Assembly (NCBI GenBank): GCA_011392765.1 | Contig: WYCW01000001.1 | Coordinates: 1,291,006 to 1,355,005 of the forward strand | Reading direction: 5' to 3' | DNA length: 64,000 nt | From: Candidatus Thiosymbion ectosymbiont of Catanema sp. Cochon2018 | GTDB taxonomy: Bacteria > Pseudomonadota > Gammaproteobacteria > Chromatiales > Chromatiaceae | Shown: positions 50,400 to 59,833 of the stretch, piece after piece | Layout: every line of letters starts with the position of its first letter | Numbering within the stretch: position 1 is the first letter of the stretch | Made by a program: the position numbers and the translations under genes | Notes under the pieces: generated by a model | Told to the model about the DNA's origin: nothing | Databases searched by the model: none | Seen by the model: only the letters and a program-made list of their open reading frames with translations

Positions 50400-50994
50400 C
50401 GCTCATCTCCTGGCCGGGAATACAGGGAAAAAACGGCGCTTCGGCTACGATTGTAGCCCGCTCACGCGGGAGGATGTCGCAAAAGCCCAAATCGAAATCG
50501 GGATCGAAATTCCGATTGCGATCCCGATCCCGATTTCGACCTACCCAGGCTCTCCAACGGCTGGTTGGGCGTAGGAGATGGAGCCTTACCAGCAAAATCA
50601 GATGAAACGGGGTAGTAGGGACACCTTCACTCGGGAGGAGGGGCTTGCCTGTCGGAAATTCTCCTACCGGCGAGCCCGTCGGCGTCTCTTCTTAAACGCG
50701 GGCGATATTGCGAGGCATGTTGCGTGTTGACCAGACGCGGCGAGGAGGAATCGCCGGCCTCTTGTGACGAGCCGCAACGCCGTCGGCGCGGAAAAGGGTC
50801 ACCGGGAACCCAAGAACGTAGCGCAGGCGCTTGCCTGTCGGCCGACAGGCAGGCACCTGCGCTACGTGGATTTGGCTTAAGGGCACCTTGAAAAATAGGT
50901 ATTTTCGCCAATCAAGCAACTTTAAGCCATTGATTGTTGAGGTGTACTGTAGACGAAAACCGTATTTTTCAAAGTGCCCTTAATTGAACGCCCC
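50400..50994. repeat. Repeat B fragment and other repeats, no gene
   Basis: 50470-50592 is the core of repeat family B (aaatcgggatcgaaattccg, gcgatcccgatcccgatttc, ctccaacggctggttgggcg). Around 50820-50860 lies a dyad cgcaggcgcttgcctgtcgg / ccgacaggcaggcacctgcg also found in the MITE at 59834. 50881-50994 has a pair gggcaccttgaaaaataggt / tttttcaaagtgccctt and ends in aattgaacgccccctag, a TA-MITE end, right at the stop of the DUF5989 gene. Confidence 0.6.
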
Positions 50995-51147
50995 CTAGAA
51001 CAAGGTGTAGACAAAGGGCGCGACGGCCGAACCCTGCGACAACACCACCAGGGTGCCCAACAGCAACAGGCTCAGGATAATCGGTGCCAGCCAGAATTTC
51101 TTTCTGACTTTCATAAATGCCCATAAGTCTTTCAATAATTCCAGCAT
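50995..51147 (-). CDS. DUF5989 family small membrane protein
   Basis: The 50-residue protein reads MLELLKDLWAFMKVRKKFW, a membrane segment LAPIILSLLLLGTLVVL, then SQGSAVAPFVYTLF to the stop. This is the DUF5989 pattern, with a cytoplasmic basic amphipathic start and a single helix. Its ATG shares one base with the stop of the SxtJ gene (TGATG), so it is coupled. DUF5989 genes regularly follow carbamoyltransferase and SxtJ genes. Function is unknown; a helper of a membrane-bound modification complex is plausible. Confidence 0.82.
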   Translation of the reverse strand: MLELLKDLWAFMKVRKKFWLAPIILSLLLLGTLVVLSQGSAVAPFVYTLF

Positions 51148-51560
51148 CAGAATGGCCTCTCCATATGGTCAGGGGATTGTTTTCCACTCTCCACACGGTA
51201 TGTTTTCATTTGCGCATCCAATTTCCGTTGCATTGCATCGACACGAAACAGCTTCAACAATAAAGCGGTGGGAGTAAACAGAAGATAGAATAAAATGCCT
51301 AATATGATCCGCGTATTGATCCAGCCCATCACCATGCCGAACCGCATCCAGGCAGTATACACGGGCCTGAGCAAATCGGGCAAGAATAATGCCGGTCCCC
51401 ACAGGGCAATTGCGATATACCAGGGCCAATGGGGCAGCCCGTGACCGAAAATCCAGGGCAGCAGGAGTCCGAACAGGACAACCACGATGGCGCCTGTTAA
51501 CAGGCCGAATTTTCTGAGCCCTTTTCGATCGAGCGGTTCAATTACAGACATGACACTCAA
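51147..51560 (-). CDS. SxtJ family membrane protein
   Basis: The 137-residue protein has two or three membrane segments: FGLLTGAIVVVLFGLLLPWIFG (18-39), WPWYIAIALWGPALFLPDLL (45-64) and ILGILFYLLFTPTALLLKLF (about 85-105). They are separated by VYTAWMRFGMVMGWINTRI, the SxtJ signature. The family is named from the saxitoxin cluster and is found next to carbamoyltransferases. The 4-bp overlap with the carbamoyltransferase stop and the 1-base overlap with the DUF5989 ATG show tight coupling. Confidence 0.85.
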   Translation of the reverse strand: MSVMSVIEPLDRKGLRKFGLLTGAIVVVLFGLLLPWIFGHGLPHWPWYIAIALWGPALFLPDLLRPVYTAWMRFGMVMGWINTRIILGILFYLLFTPTALLLKLFRVDAMQRKLDAQMKTYRVESGKQSPDHMERPF

Positions 51561-53401
51561 TCCAGCTCGAATTCATTCTTCCAGGAATCATCCTTTTCCC
51601 ATTCGGGCTGATCCTCTTTTTTCAACAAATAATTTTCCACTACCAGATAATCCATCTCCGTGCGCATAAAACACCGATAGGCATCTTCCGGGCTTTCCAC
51701 GATAGGTTCACCACGCACATTGAATGAGGTATTCACCAACACCGGACAACCCGTTTTTTTGTCAAATTCGGTCAGCAGCCGATGAAACCGGGGGTTGGTC
51801 TCCCGGTGGATGGTCTGTAACCTGGCCGAATAATCCACATGGGTGATGGCCGGCAGATTCGAACGGGGTACATTCAGCTTTTCAATACCGAATAATTGTT
51901 GTTGCTCTTCAGTCATGGAAATCCGATGCTCCGGTCTTACCGGTGCGACGATCAGCATGTACGGACTTTTATGTTGTTCGTCGATTTCGAACCAGTCACC
52001 GGCACGCTCGGCCGGTACCGCGGGCGCAAACGGCCGAAACGATTCCCGATATTTGATTTTCAGATTCATGACCGATTGCATGTTTTGATTGCGCGGGTCA
52101 CCGATGATGGAACGCCCTCCCAAGGCGCGCGGCCCGAATTCCATGCGTCCCTGAAACCAGCCGACGACCTTTCCATGTTCTAACATGCCAACGAGTCGCG
52201 GCATGAGTGCATCGTCTTCCAGGCGTTCATATTTTGCGTCGATCGAGTCCAAATAAGACTCGATCGAGTCGTCAGCGTATTTCGCACCCAGATAGGAGCC
52301 CCCCATGGCATCGCTGCCGTTCGCGCGGCGCGGCATATCTTTATACTCGTACCAAGCCGCCAGGGCCGCGCCCAAGGCACCGCCCGCATCACCCGCGGCC
52401 GGTTGGACCCAGATGTCTTCAAAGGGACCTTCACGTAAAATGCGACCATTCGCAACACAGTTCAAGGCAACACCGCCGGCCATACATAAGTATTGAGTGC
52501 GCTGTTCTTTCTGAACGGTCTTTGCCAGACGCAAGACGACATCTTCCGTCACGATTTGGATGGAACGTGCGATATCCATCTCACGTCGGGTAACTTCCGA
52601 TTCCGGTTTACGTGGCGGACCGCCGAATAGCCGGTCAAATTTTGCGTTGGTCATGGTCAGGCCTGTCGCATAATTGAAATAACTCATATCCAAGCGGAAC
52701 GTGCCGTCTTCCTTTAAATCCAATAGGTGATCGTAAATGAGGTCCAGATACCTTGGCTCTCCATAGGGGGCGAGGCCCATTAGTTTATATTCACCCGAGT
52801 TGACCTTGAACCCCGTATAATAGGTGAATGCGGAATAGAGTAGACCCAGCGAGTGGGGGAAGTCGATTTCCCAGTGTGGCGTCAGGCTATTCCCATCTCC
52901 CAACCAAACCGATGTGGTCGCCCATTCCCCCACACCGTCCAGACACAGCACACTTGCCTTTTCATAAGGACTGGGGAAAAAAGCGGATGCCGCATGTGAC
53001 TGGTGGTGCTCCGCAAATAATAGTTGGGGAAGGTCCGGGATCTCACACCCACCGAGTGCGGCCAGTTCTCTTTTGAGGGTTGTTTTCAGAAAAAGCTTTT
53101 CTTTCAACCAGATCGGCATTGCGGCCAGAAATGAGCGGAACCCTTTGGGTGCGTAGGATAGGTAGGTTTCTAGCAGGCGTTCGAACTTAACCAGCGGTTT
53201 ATCGTAAAACACGACCAAATCGACATCGCGCAAGGTAATATTGTTTTCTTTCAGGCAACACTCGATCGCATGTACGGGAAAACGCGCATCGTGCTTTTTC
53301 CTGGAAAAGCGCTCTTCCTGCGCCGCGGTCAGGATGTCTCCATCCGCGACCAATGCCGCCGCACTGTCGTGGTAATAGGCTGAAATTCCGAGTATATTCA
53401 T
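51557..53401 (-). CDS. Carbamoyltransferase, NodU/CmcH family
   Basis: The 614-residue protein starts MNILGISAYYHDSAAALVADG and has QEERFSRKKHD near 30, FAEHHQSHAASAFFPSPYEKA near 130 and VLCLDGVGEWATTSVW, the Kae1-like half with metal-binding His. The C-terminal half has CMAGGVALNCVANGRIL near 305, FQGRMEFGPRALGGRSIIGDPR near 413 and NTSFNVRGEPIVESPEDAYRCF near 565. These enzymes transfer carbamoyl from carbamoyl phosphate, through an adenylate, to a hydroxyl of a sugar or natural product. With SxtJ and DUF5989 it forms a three-gene operon; the acceptor is unknown. Confidence 0.93.
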   Translation of the reverse strand: MNILGISAYYHDSAAALVADGDILTAAQEERFSRKKHDARFPVHAIECCLKENNITLRDVDLVVFYDKPLVKFERLLETYLSYAPKGFRSFLAAMPIWLKEKLFLKTTLKRELAALGGCEIPDLPQLLFAEHHQSHAASAFFPSPYEKASVLCLDGVGEWATTSVWLGDGNSLTPHWEIDFPHSLGLLYSAFTYYTGFKVNSGEYKLMGLAPYGEPRYLDLIYDHLLDLKEDGTFRLDMSYFNYATGLTMTNAKFDRLFGGPPRKPESEVTRREMDIARSIQIVTEDVVLRLAKTVQKEQRTQYLCMAGGVALNCVANGRILREGPFEDIWVQPAAGDAGGALGAALAAWYEYKDMPRRANGSDAMGGSYLGAKYADDSIESYLDSIDAKYERLEDDALMPRLVGMLEHGKVVGWFQGRMEFGPRALGGRSIIGDPRNQNMQSVMNLKIKYRESFRPFAPAVPAERAGDWFEIDEQHKSPYMLIVAPVRPEHRISMTEEQQQLFGIEKLNVPRSNLPAITHVDYSARLQTIHRETNPRFHRLLTEFDKKTGCPVLVNTSFNVRGEPIVESPEDAYRCFMRTEMDYLVVENYLLKKEDQPEWEKDDSWKNEFELD

Positions 53402-53467
53402 CTTAAACGACGACTATGCCTCCTACTAAGGTACCGGACAATTTGATGTGGTGATCTGAAATGATGG

Positions 53468-54456
53468 CTATTCGATCACCTCATTTTTGAAGAACTCACT
53501 ACGAGTTACACGTGCGGCTCTTCCATGTGTAGCTTGGTACATATACGAGTAATATTTGCTGTACGGTGATTTAGAGTCGTTCTTATTCTTCAATATATTT
53601 CTTTCTAATGAGATAAGGCGCTCCCCAAAATCATCTGGCAACTTATTGATATTAGACGCCATCTCCACGACGAGTGTAAAAAAGTTTGATTTCCGGAACC
53701 AAATGGAATCTCGTCTCAGATCAAGATCATTTATTACTGCAAATGTCTTTAGTAATAACGCGATCATATGATCTTTATTAGCGTATTCATCATTAAATTC
53801 TGCAATCATATTCTCCACCTCGCGGTCTTGCGCAAAGTACCCGCCATTTTCTATGGTAGACATTACTAACAAAATAAAATGAAGATCTGCCATCCTTGTA
53901 AATTCTGATTCTTTGAAAACTCCATACTCTTCCAGACTCACATTTTCGAGTATAGTTTTAGCGGCCTGAATAAACTGACCGTCATAAATCGCGTTGTGTA
54001 TCTCTACATCTTCGAGCTTGAACTTCGTTAGGTTGATCCGGCGAAAGATTTCGCGCACGCTGTCTTCGTCTACGCTTCCGATGTCACGCACAACAATTTG
54101 GTAAGATAAAAAATCTTCTTTCTTTTCGTTGCTGAGTTTATCGTATGATGAGGTCCTGTGCAAAGGTTTATCGTGACCGCCCTCGATGTATCTTTTTATG
54201 TTGTGAGCCTTTGTTGCCCGTCGATGACATGCCGTGTCGTCTTCAGCTTCTTAGTGTCTACCGAGCCTGTGCAAACATAAATTTCCGGAAAGGGCAACCC
54301 ACTTAGTATCGTATCTATGAACTCTTCTTGATGTTCGTGGGTCCACACAAATTTTCTCTGGAAATCAGGTCTGAGCGTCAGACGATCCGATTGAATGCTG
54401 TCGTAAATCTCAGCAATCGTAGGATTTGTGACGGATGGTTTAATCTGAGTTGTCAT
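53468..54456 (-). pseudogene. DUF262 (GmrS-like) protein, one-base frameshift
   Basis: The first part (54456-54196) reads MTTQIKPSVTNPTIAEIYDSI with LRPDFQRKFVWT and HVIDGQQRLTT, the DGQQR nucleotidase motif of DUF262. Near position 54196 a stop follows RLTT, but adding one base gives RLTT-x-KRYIEGGHDKPLHR, which joins the second frame (54163-53468) with VREIFRRINLTKFKLEDVEIHNA, the F-R-R-I-N motif. Together they make about 330 residues, normal for stand-alone DUF262 proteins. GmrSD-type proteins restrict modified phage DNA; defence is inferred. It may be a true frameshift or an assembly error. Confidence 0.78.
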
Positions 54457-54690
54457 TTCTTCTTCTCAATATCGGTAGTCGATTTTGCTCGTTGAATGCC
54501 ACTGACGGAATAGAGTTCTAAATGACGATAGGAACGAAACACGCCGGCCGAAACTTTGTAGTTCCCTACTTCTGTCTTTCCATTCGACAAGGAGGAGAAA
54601 AATTCGAACCAGTCACTTTTGAGATCGGATACTTGGAATGAAATAGGCAGCTTATCCGGTCGAATCCAACCAATTGCAGCATATTCCAGG
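54453..54690 (-). pseudogene. Truncated gene upstream of DUF262
   Basis: An open frame without a start reads LEYAAIGWIRPDKLPISFQ, then SDLKSDWFEFFSSLSNGKTE and YKVSAGVFRSYRHLELYSV, ending with KSTTDIEKKK at a TGA that overlaps the DUF262 ATG by 4 bp (ATGA). The coupling and the coherent sequence show it was the upstream gene of a two-gene operon. Its 5' part has been lost at a junction near 54690, where a secF-like piece begins. I do not recognise the family. Confidence 0.6.
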
Positions 54691-54772
54691 AATAGGTAGA
54701 CGAATAGGTGCCGATGACAACGCCCACGATCAGCGCCAGGGCAAAGCTGTGGATGATCTTACCTGGTGACAC
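54691..54772 (-). pseudogene. SecF-like C-terminal scrap
   Basis: In the frame after the MMPL gene's stop the sequence reads GKIIHSFALALIVGVVIGTY followed by SST. This matches the last membrane segment of SecF (the F-x-L-A-L-x-x-G-x-x-x-G-T-Y-S-S motif). Nothing else of SecF is present. It overlaps the last codons of the MMPL gene in another frame. It marks a deletion or recombination junction between the transporter and the DUF262 locus. Confidence 0.5.
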
Positions 54773-57359
54773 CCCCCCGCCCCAGCGGCTCGAACCGGAC
54801 GATGAGCAGCGGCAACAAGGTCAGGTTGGCGATCAGGGCGATCAGCATGGCCATACCGGTCAGCAGGCCGAAATAGATGGTCGGGATGAAGTTTGACAGG
54901 ACCAGGATGGAGAAGCCTAGGGTCACGGTCACGGAGGTATAGTAGATGGCCCTCCCGACGCTGCCGTGGCTGCGCTCGACGGCGCCCCAATAGTCGCCGT
55001 CGCGGGCGAACTCTTCGCGTACCCGGTGCATGTAGTGGATGGTATTGTCCACCCCGATCCCGATCGAGATGGCGGCGATGGTAATGGTCATGATGTCCAG
55101 CGGGATCCCGATCCAGCCCATGGTCCCCAGAATAACGGTCGCCGCCACCATGGTCGGCACGGTGCCGATGGCGGCCAGCGACCAGTTCCGAAACAGGACC
55201 AGCAGCATGGCGCCGATGGCCAGGAAGACCACGACCAGGGTGAGGATCTGGGAGCGGAACAGGCTTTGGAGCACGTTGTTGTAAAGCACCAGCATACCCG
55301 AGAGCCGGATCTGTGTCTCTTCCAGCTTCAGCTGGTCGACCAGATCCCGGTAGATGCGTTTTATCAGCTCGTCGCGCTCGAGGTCGGGGTCGGAGTCGAT
55401 GACCCGCACCGAGAAACGCAGCTGGTTGCCGTCAGCGGACATGTAGGGTGCGAACAGGGTATCCCGGATGTTCTCCGGGAGCCGCTGGTACAGAATGGCA
55501 AGGGTAATATTGTCCGGGCGGCCGTTGTTGAGGAGGGTCACCAGGGCCATGGTGGTGGAGATCGAGAGTACCTTGCCGGTTTCGGGCAGACTCTCCAGAT
55601 AGGCATGTACCTGGTCCGCAACCGCAAGCTGGAACATATTGAACCAGTAGCTGCTCCCGCTGATCCCGGCGCTCTCTTCCGCGGACGGCTCGTCCTGGTA
55701 CAGCGGGTCCTCTTCGAATGCATCCGGTCCCGCGGCGTCCTCCGCGGCCATCTCCTCGAAAACCCGGTCCGGATCGATAATCACGTCCAGGGGAGTAGTC
55801 CCCCCCAGCTGGCGGTCGATGAGGACCATGCCCCGATAGATCTCGGTGTTTTCCTTGAAGTAATCGATAAAACGGTTCTCCACCGTGAGCCGAAAGAGTC
55901 CGGCGATACTCAGGGTCACGAGCAGGGCATAGACCCATAAAGTCGGGGTCCGGAAGCGTTTTATGAGTCGGGCCAGGGACCGGGTGAGGGCGGCGGTCAC
56001 GTCGTGGTGACGGAAGACCGGCTTACCGGGAGCGAGCCGGACGCTGCTCGCCGGAAAGAGCAGGAAGCATAAGATGAACGCCATACCTACGCCAACCACC
56101 ATCATCCAGCCGAAGTCGATGACCGGGCGAATGCCGCTGATGATCAGGGAGGCGAAGGCGACCTGGGTCGTGAGCGCCGTGTAGAGCGACGGCAGGAACT
56201 TGGAGCGGATGGTCTCCCGGATCAGGGCACGCTGTTCGCCCTGGGGGTCCAGCGCCTGCAGCTCCAGATAGCGCACCACCATATGCACGGTCAGGGCCAG
56301 GGCCGTGATCAGCAGCAGAGAAATAAAATTCGAGGAGACCACCGTCACCCGCCAGTCCATCAGACCCAGGAAGCCCACCATGCCGATGGCGGTAGTAACG
56401 CAGATCAGCAACGGGATCAGGACCCAACGCAGGCGCTTGAAGACCACTGCCAGCAGGCCGATCAGGAACAGGGCCACGCCGACGCCGAAGACCCGGATGT
56501 CGTTGCGTACATAATCGATCATGTCGGAGGTAATCATGGGCACGCCGCCCAGATGGATCTCCGCCATGTCCCGATGTCGGTCCAGGACGGCGCGTACGGA
56601 CGCGATGTCTTCCTGCCTCTGCTCCTGGAGCCGGGTACTGTAGGTTCTGAATTCTTTGGATACGGCCTGCAGTTCAGCGACCTCCTCGGGAGTCAGGTCG
56701 CGCTGGGATTGTTCCAAACGCAGGGCCTCGCGCCTTTCGAGCAGGGTCCGGTATTGCTCGTCGTGGCGGAGGTCCACCTGCATGGCGGTGGTACGCCCGT
56801 CCGGGCTGACCACCAGGTTGCAGTACAAGGGGTTTCCACGGGGCTCGGGAGGTTTGGAGGGCGCATCCTCGGGGCGGCTGTGGGTACCGATTGCGGAGCA
56901 GGCTGCGATATGAGCACCGGTGAGCTCCCTTCTCGCCAGCTCGCGGTCCGTGCCGGGGGTCTCCAGGGTGCGCTGCTCTTTTTGGATCTCGCGGAGAGTG
57001 ACGCGGGGGCTATCCATGAGGGGCACATCGAGCAGGGTAGTCACGGACTCGACACCCTCCAGTGCGGCCAGCTCGTCGCGCAGCCTGCCGATGTCCGCGA
57101 GCACTGCATCGGACATCAGATCCTCGCGGGGACTGTAGGTCACTACCAGGAAGTCGTCGGCACCGTAACGGGCCCGCACCCCGCGGTAGTAGCGCAGATC
57201 CTCGTCGTTCTCCAGGATCAGGGAATCGGCGGAGGCATCCAGCTTGAATCCCTGCGCGAAGTAGACCGCCCCGGCTATGAACACGAGGACCCCCAACAGG
57301 ACCGCCAGCGGTCGGTCGAGGGTAAGGCGATAGTAAAGGTCCGTCAGCTTGCCGAGCAT
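54759..57359 (-). CDS. MMPL/RND family membrane transporter
   Basis: The 866-residue protein has the two-fold RND layout: a membrane helix near 15-35 (PLAVLLGVLVFIAGAVYF), a large periplasmic loop (DASADSLILENDEDLRYY and on), helices near 285-410 with the sterol-sensing-like block, then a second helix (FRTPTLWVYALLVTLSIAGLF near 465), a second loop, and helices from about 710 to the end (ILTLVVVFLAIGAMLLVLF, ITIAAISIGIGVDNTIHYMHRV). Relatives move lipids, hopanoids or sterol-like molecules. The C-terminus (FEPLGRGGVTR) lies at the junction with the secF-like scrap, so the last residues may not be native. Confidence 0.88.
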   Translation of the reverse strand: MLGKLTDLYYRLTLDRPLAVLLGVLVFIAGAVYFAQGFKLDASADSLILENDEDLRYYRGVRARYGADDFLVVTYSPREDLMSDAVLADIGRLRDELAALEGVESVTTLLDVPLMDSPRVTLREIQKEQRTLETPGTDRELARRELTGAHIAACSAIGTHSRPEDAPSKPPEPRGNPLYCNLVVSPDGRTTAMQVDLRHDEQYRTLLERREALRLEQSQRDLTPEEVAELQAVSKEFRTYSTRLQEQRQEDIASVRAVLDRHRDMAEIHLGGVPMITSDMIDYVRNDIRVFGVGVALFLIGLLAVVFKRLRWVLIPLLICVTTAIGMVGFLGLMDWRVTVVSSNFISLLLITALALTVHMVVRYLELQALDPQGEQRALIRETIRSKFLPSLYTALTTQVAFASLIISGIRPVIDFGWMMVVGVGMAFILCFLLFPASSVRLAPGKPVFRHHDVTAALTRSLARLIKRFRTPTLWVYALLVTLSIAGLFRLTVENRFIDYFKENTEIYRGMVLIDRQLGGTTPLDVIIDPDRVFEEMAAEDAAGPDAFEEDPLYQDEPSAEESAGISGSSYWFNMFQLAVADQVHAYLESLPETGKVLSISTTMALVTLLNNGRPDNITLAILYQRLPENIRDTLFAPYMSADGNQLRFSVRVIDSDPDLERDELIKRIYRDLVDQLKLEETQIRLSGMLVLYNNVLQSLFRSQILTLVVVFLAIGAMLLVLFRNWSLAAIGTVPTMVAATVILGTMGWIGIPLDIMTITIAAISIGIGVDNTIHYMHRVREEFARDGDYWGAVERSHGSVGRAIYYTSVTVTLGFSILVLSNFIPTIYFGLLTGMAMLIALIANLTLLPLLIVRFEPLGRGGVTR

Positions 57360-57691
57360 CGTTATTCCCGATGGCGGACGCGGATAACGTCCGAATTCCC
57401 ATTTTAGGGCCTTTTAGAATTGCAAGGTGCCCTATTGTCGGCGCCTACCTGGGGATAGATCAATCGTTGAAGCGCATCGACCAGGGTACATTGCCCGGGT
57501 CCATGCTCCGGCGTGGCAACGGGCAGAAATCCATTTTCAATCCGCAGATTACACGGATTTCCGCAGATTAAAACGAAATAATCTGTGAAAATCTGCGTAA
57601 TTTGCGGATAACAAAGACGTCGTTTTTCCCATGCTCAATCCGACCTGGGCTGCTCCGCATCCTACAGCTTTGCCTGGCTACATTTTGTTGT
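57360..57691. repeat. Gap with a CCGCAGATTACGCAGATT-type palindrome
   Basis: 57542-57609 is a palindrome of ccgcagattacacggatttc against aaaatctgcgtaatttgcgg. The region upstream of the transporter start (57360-57535) shows no recognisable gene or repeat. A promoter for the transporter should lie here, but I cannot place one. Confidence 0.6.
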
Positions 57692-59353
57692 TCAAGGCAA
57701 AGGCGCGGTAGTGGAAGGGTCCACCGCCAGGGCGATTGTGTGCACCCAGGCGAGCAGGTGATGGCCGACGGTGCCGCCCCAGGCGGTGAGCAGCTCGTAC
57801 AGGCCCCACAGCAGCAGGGCGGGACCGGCAAGGGCCAGTAGAGGAGCCAGGGAAATCCAGCCGAAGGCCACCATGCGGACAACTTCGCTTTTGCGCCAGC
57901 CGAGTAGAATCCACCGGCGCAGGCACTCGGGCAAAAGCAACACCACCGCGAATCCGGCCACAAAGAAATGGATCAGGGTGGGGATCAGGGTGGAGAGCAT
58001 CATGAAGTGGATCCAGCCGAACTCCAGCGCCCCCGGCTCCAACGCCAAGCCGTCGAGCAGTAATTGCAGATTCAGTAGCGGCTGACCGCCCCAGGCGACA
58101 GTGGCAAGGTTGAGCAGGGACAGGAGGAGAATGGTCAGGGAGGCGATGAGAAAGAGAAACACTAGCGCCAGCAAGATATCGAGACCGGCAAAACCCAGAG
58201 CGACCAAGCCCCTATGATGACCGCGACTGATGGCATAGAGCAGGCCGCGGGTAACACCCAGAGAGGACCAGTCGAGGACGGCGTTGGCCATTGGGAGCAG
58301 GACCAGAAAGACCGGGACCAGCAGTATCTCAGGGACATCCGCTCGCGGTAAGGCCCAGGCAAGAATGAGCAAGACTGTGCCGACATAGAAGACGTTGAAC
58401 CCGAGCCAGTAGAGGGCGATCGAGCGTTTGGAGTACAGTCGGTCGTGAGTAAGTGCGACAACGATAGCCATAGCGACAGCGGCAACGACAACGACAACGA
58501 CAACGGCAGCACCAACGACAACGCCAGCGATAACGCCAGCGATAACGCCAGCGACAGCGACAGCGATAGCACCAGCGCCAACGACAGCACCAGCGATACC
58601 GCCAGCGCCACCACCACTACCACCGCCGGCGCCACCGCCGGCGAAAGCCCCAGTAACAGCGCCAGCGCCAGCGCCAGCGACAACGCCAGCGCCAGCGACA
58701 GCGACAGTGAAAGCGCTAACGACAGCGATAGCGACAGCACCAGCGACACCGATAGCGACAGCGACAATGACAGTGCTAGCGAAAGCCCCGAAGAAGGATA
58801 TTAGGGACTGCCAGCCCTTGCTGCGGAAGCCTTTGAAGAAAAGAAAACCCGACAAGCCCAGCAAACCAACCGCCACCACCCGCTGCCACTCGGATTCAAC
58901 GGCCGGGAACAACGTCGCACTGGCCAACGTTCCTTCCCCACCGAGCAGCCAGACGATAAAAAGGCCCAAGAGTGGATAGATCAAGGCCAACTGCAGACAG
59001 AGCAGATAGCCGCCTTCGGTGAAGGGGTTCAGGCCGAATAAGCGTACCGGCCAGGTATCGACGTTGGGCGGACCCTCGACATTCTCCTTGTCGTGAGTCA
59101 GATGTCGGGCAACACCATCGAGCAACCCCTTGAGTAGAAGGAAGTAGATATTCTGGAAGGTGCGGACCCTAATCCATTTGCGGCGGCGTCGCAGATCATG
59201 GGCCAACCGCTTCCTGCGCTCGTCCGAGGCGGGTTCGGAGAAAAAGACCTGCCAATTAACCCACCACCAACCCAGGACAAAAGGGGCGGCCACCACGCCG
59301 ACGACACCAAAGGTCGAGACGAGATCCAGCAGGAATTCTATGAAGGCATCCAT
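57692..59353 (-). CDS. Large membrane protein with a low-complexity Ala/Val/Gly core
   Basis: From MDAFIEFLLDLVSTFGVVGV the protein is 553 residues; the open frame extends 79 codons upstream without protein-like sequence. It has about ten hydrophobic segments. Residues about 185-305 are almost only Ala, Val, Gly and Ile (AVAIAVVSAFTVAVAGAGVV, IAGVIAGVVVGAAVVVVVVV), encoded by hexamer-type repeats at 58440-58800. On either side the sequence is normal (RLFGLNPFTEGGYLLCLQLALIYPL before; RLYSKRSIALYWLGFNVFYV after). The family is not recognised. The core looks like an expanded repeat that has stayed hydrophobic and in frame. Confidence 0.65.
   Translation of the reverse strand: MDAFIEFLLDLVSTFGVVGVVAAPFVLGWWWVNWQVFFSEPASDERRKRLAHDLRRRRKWIRVRTFQNIYFLLLKGLLDGVARHLTHDKENVEGPPNVDTWPVRLFGLNPFTEGGYLLCLQLALIYPLLGLFIVWLLGGEGTLASATLFPAVESEWQRVVAVGLLGLSGFLFFKGFRSKGWQSLISFFGAFASTVIVAVAIGVAGAVAIAVVSAFTVAVAGAGVVAGAGAGAVTGAFAGGGAGGGSGGGAGGIAGAVVGAGAIAVAVAGVIAGVIAGVVVGAAVVVVVVVAAVAMAIVVALTHDRLYSKRSIALYWLGFNVFYVGTVLLILAWALPRADVPEILLVPVFLVLLPMANAVLDWSSLGVTRGLLYAISRGHHRGLVALGFAGLDILLALVFLFLIASLTILLLSLLNLATVAWGGQPLLNLQLLLDGLALEPGALEFGWIHFMMLSTLIPTLIHFFVAGFAVVLLLPECLRRWILLGWRKSEVVRMVAFGWISLAPLLALAGPALLLWGLYELLTAWGGTVGHHLLAWVHTIALAVDPSTTAPLP
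58440..58800. repeat. Hexamer-based tandem repeat inside the membrane protein gene
   Basis: The plus strand reads runs of agcgac, aacgac and gccagcgataac units, such as gccagcgataacgccagcga, with point variation. Base 3 of the codons varies most, and no unit length breaks the frame (all multiples of three). On the plus strand the same DNA gives a spurious Ser/Asn/Asp frame. Confidence 0.8.
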
Positions 59354-59742
59354 TGGCAGGATATATTGGCCCAAACCACCGCTCGGAGCTAGACAGGTCA
59401 GGGCGAGTGCGGACCAATTATTGTAGGGTGGGCCGCGCTCACCACCGACCCACCCGGCCGCAATGAGGCCGCGACATTGTTTGAACCGCAAAGCCGCGAA
59501 AGGGTGTCGTAAAAACAGTGGTGTCAGCTGCCGGCCTGCGGAATTCGAACCACAGAGGACACAGAGAACACCGAGAAGAGAGTAGGCCAACTCTGTGTTC
59601 TCTGTGGTTCAAAATCAAAGAGAACGCAGGTTTTCATCAATAGCCCCCGGAGGGGCTTTTGCGACACCCTCTACCAGGCATTGGTCCCACCAGCGCGATG
59701 GCGTATGATCGCACCGACACCCGGCTCCGGTGTGCGCCGACG
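59354..59742. other. Gap between membrane protein and lipoprotein genes
   Basis: 59485-59635 includes a dyad of ccacagaggacacagagaac against gttctctgtggttcaaaat, also partly present at 60540 and 60660. The rest has no supported gene. Divergent promoters of the two flanking genes should be here. Confidence 0.4.
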
Positions 59743-59833
59743 ATGCCCCACGGAATCTTGCCTGCGCTCTTTTCGATTGCTCTGCTCGTCCTCGGCGGCT
59801 GCGGCGGGGTCCTGGGCAAAGACCGGGAGACTA

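Noticed and set aside
50627-50911. 94-codon minus-strand frame
   Set aside because: It lies in repeat sequence shared with 59880-59990 and has no coding features.
56283-57407. 374-codon plus-strand open frame opposite the MMPL transporter
   Set aside because: Composition (His/Gln/Gly-rich) and position show it is a mirror of the transporter gene.
58445-58804. Plus-strand Ser/Asp/Asn-rich frame
   Set aside because: It is the reverse reading of the hexamer repeat that encodes the hydrophobic core of the minus-strand membrane protein.
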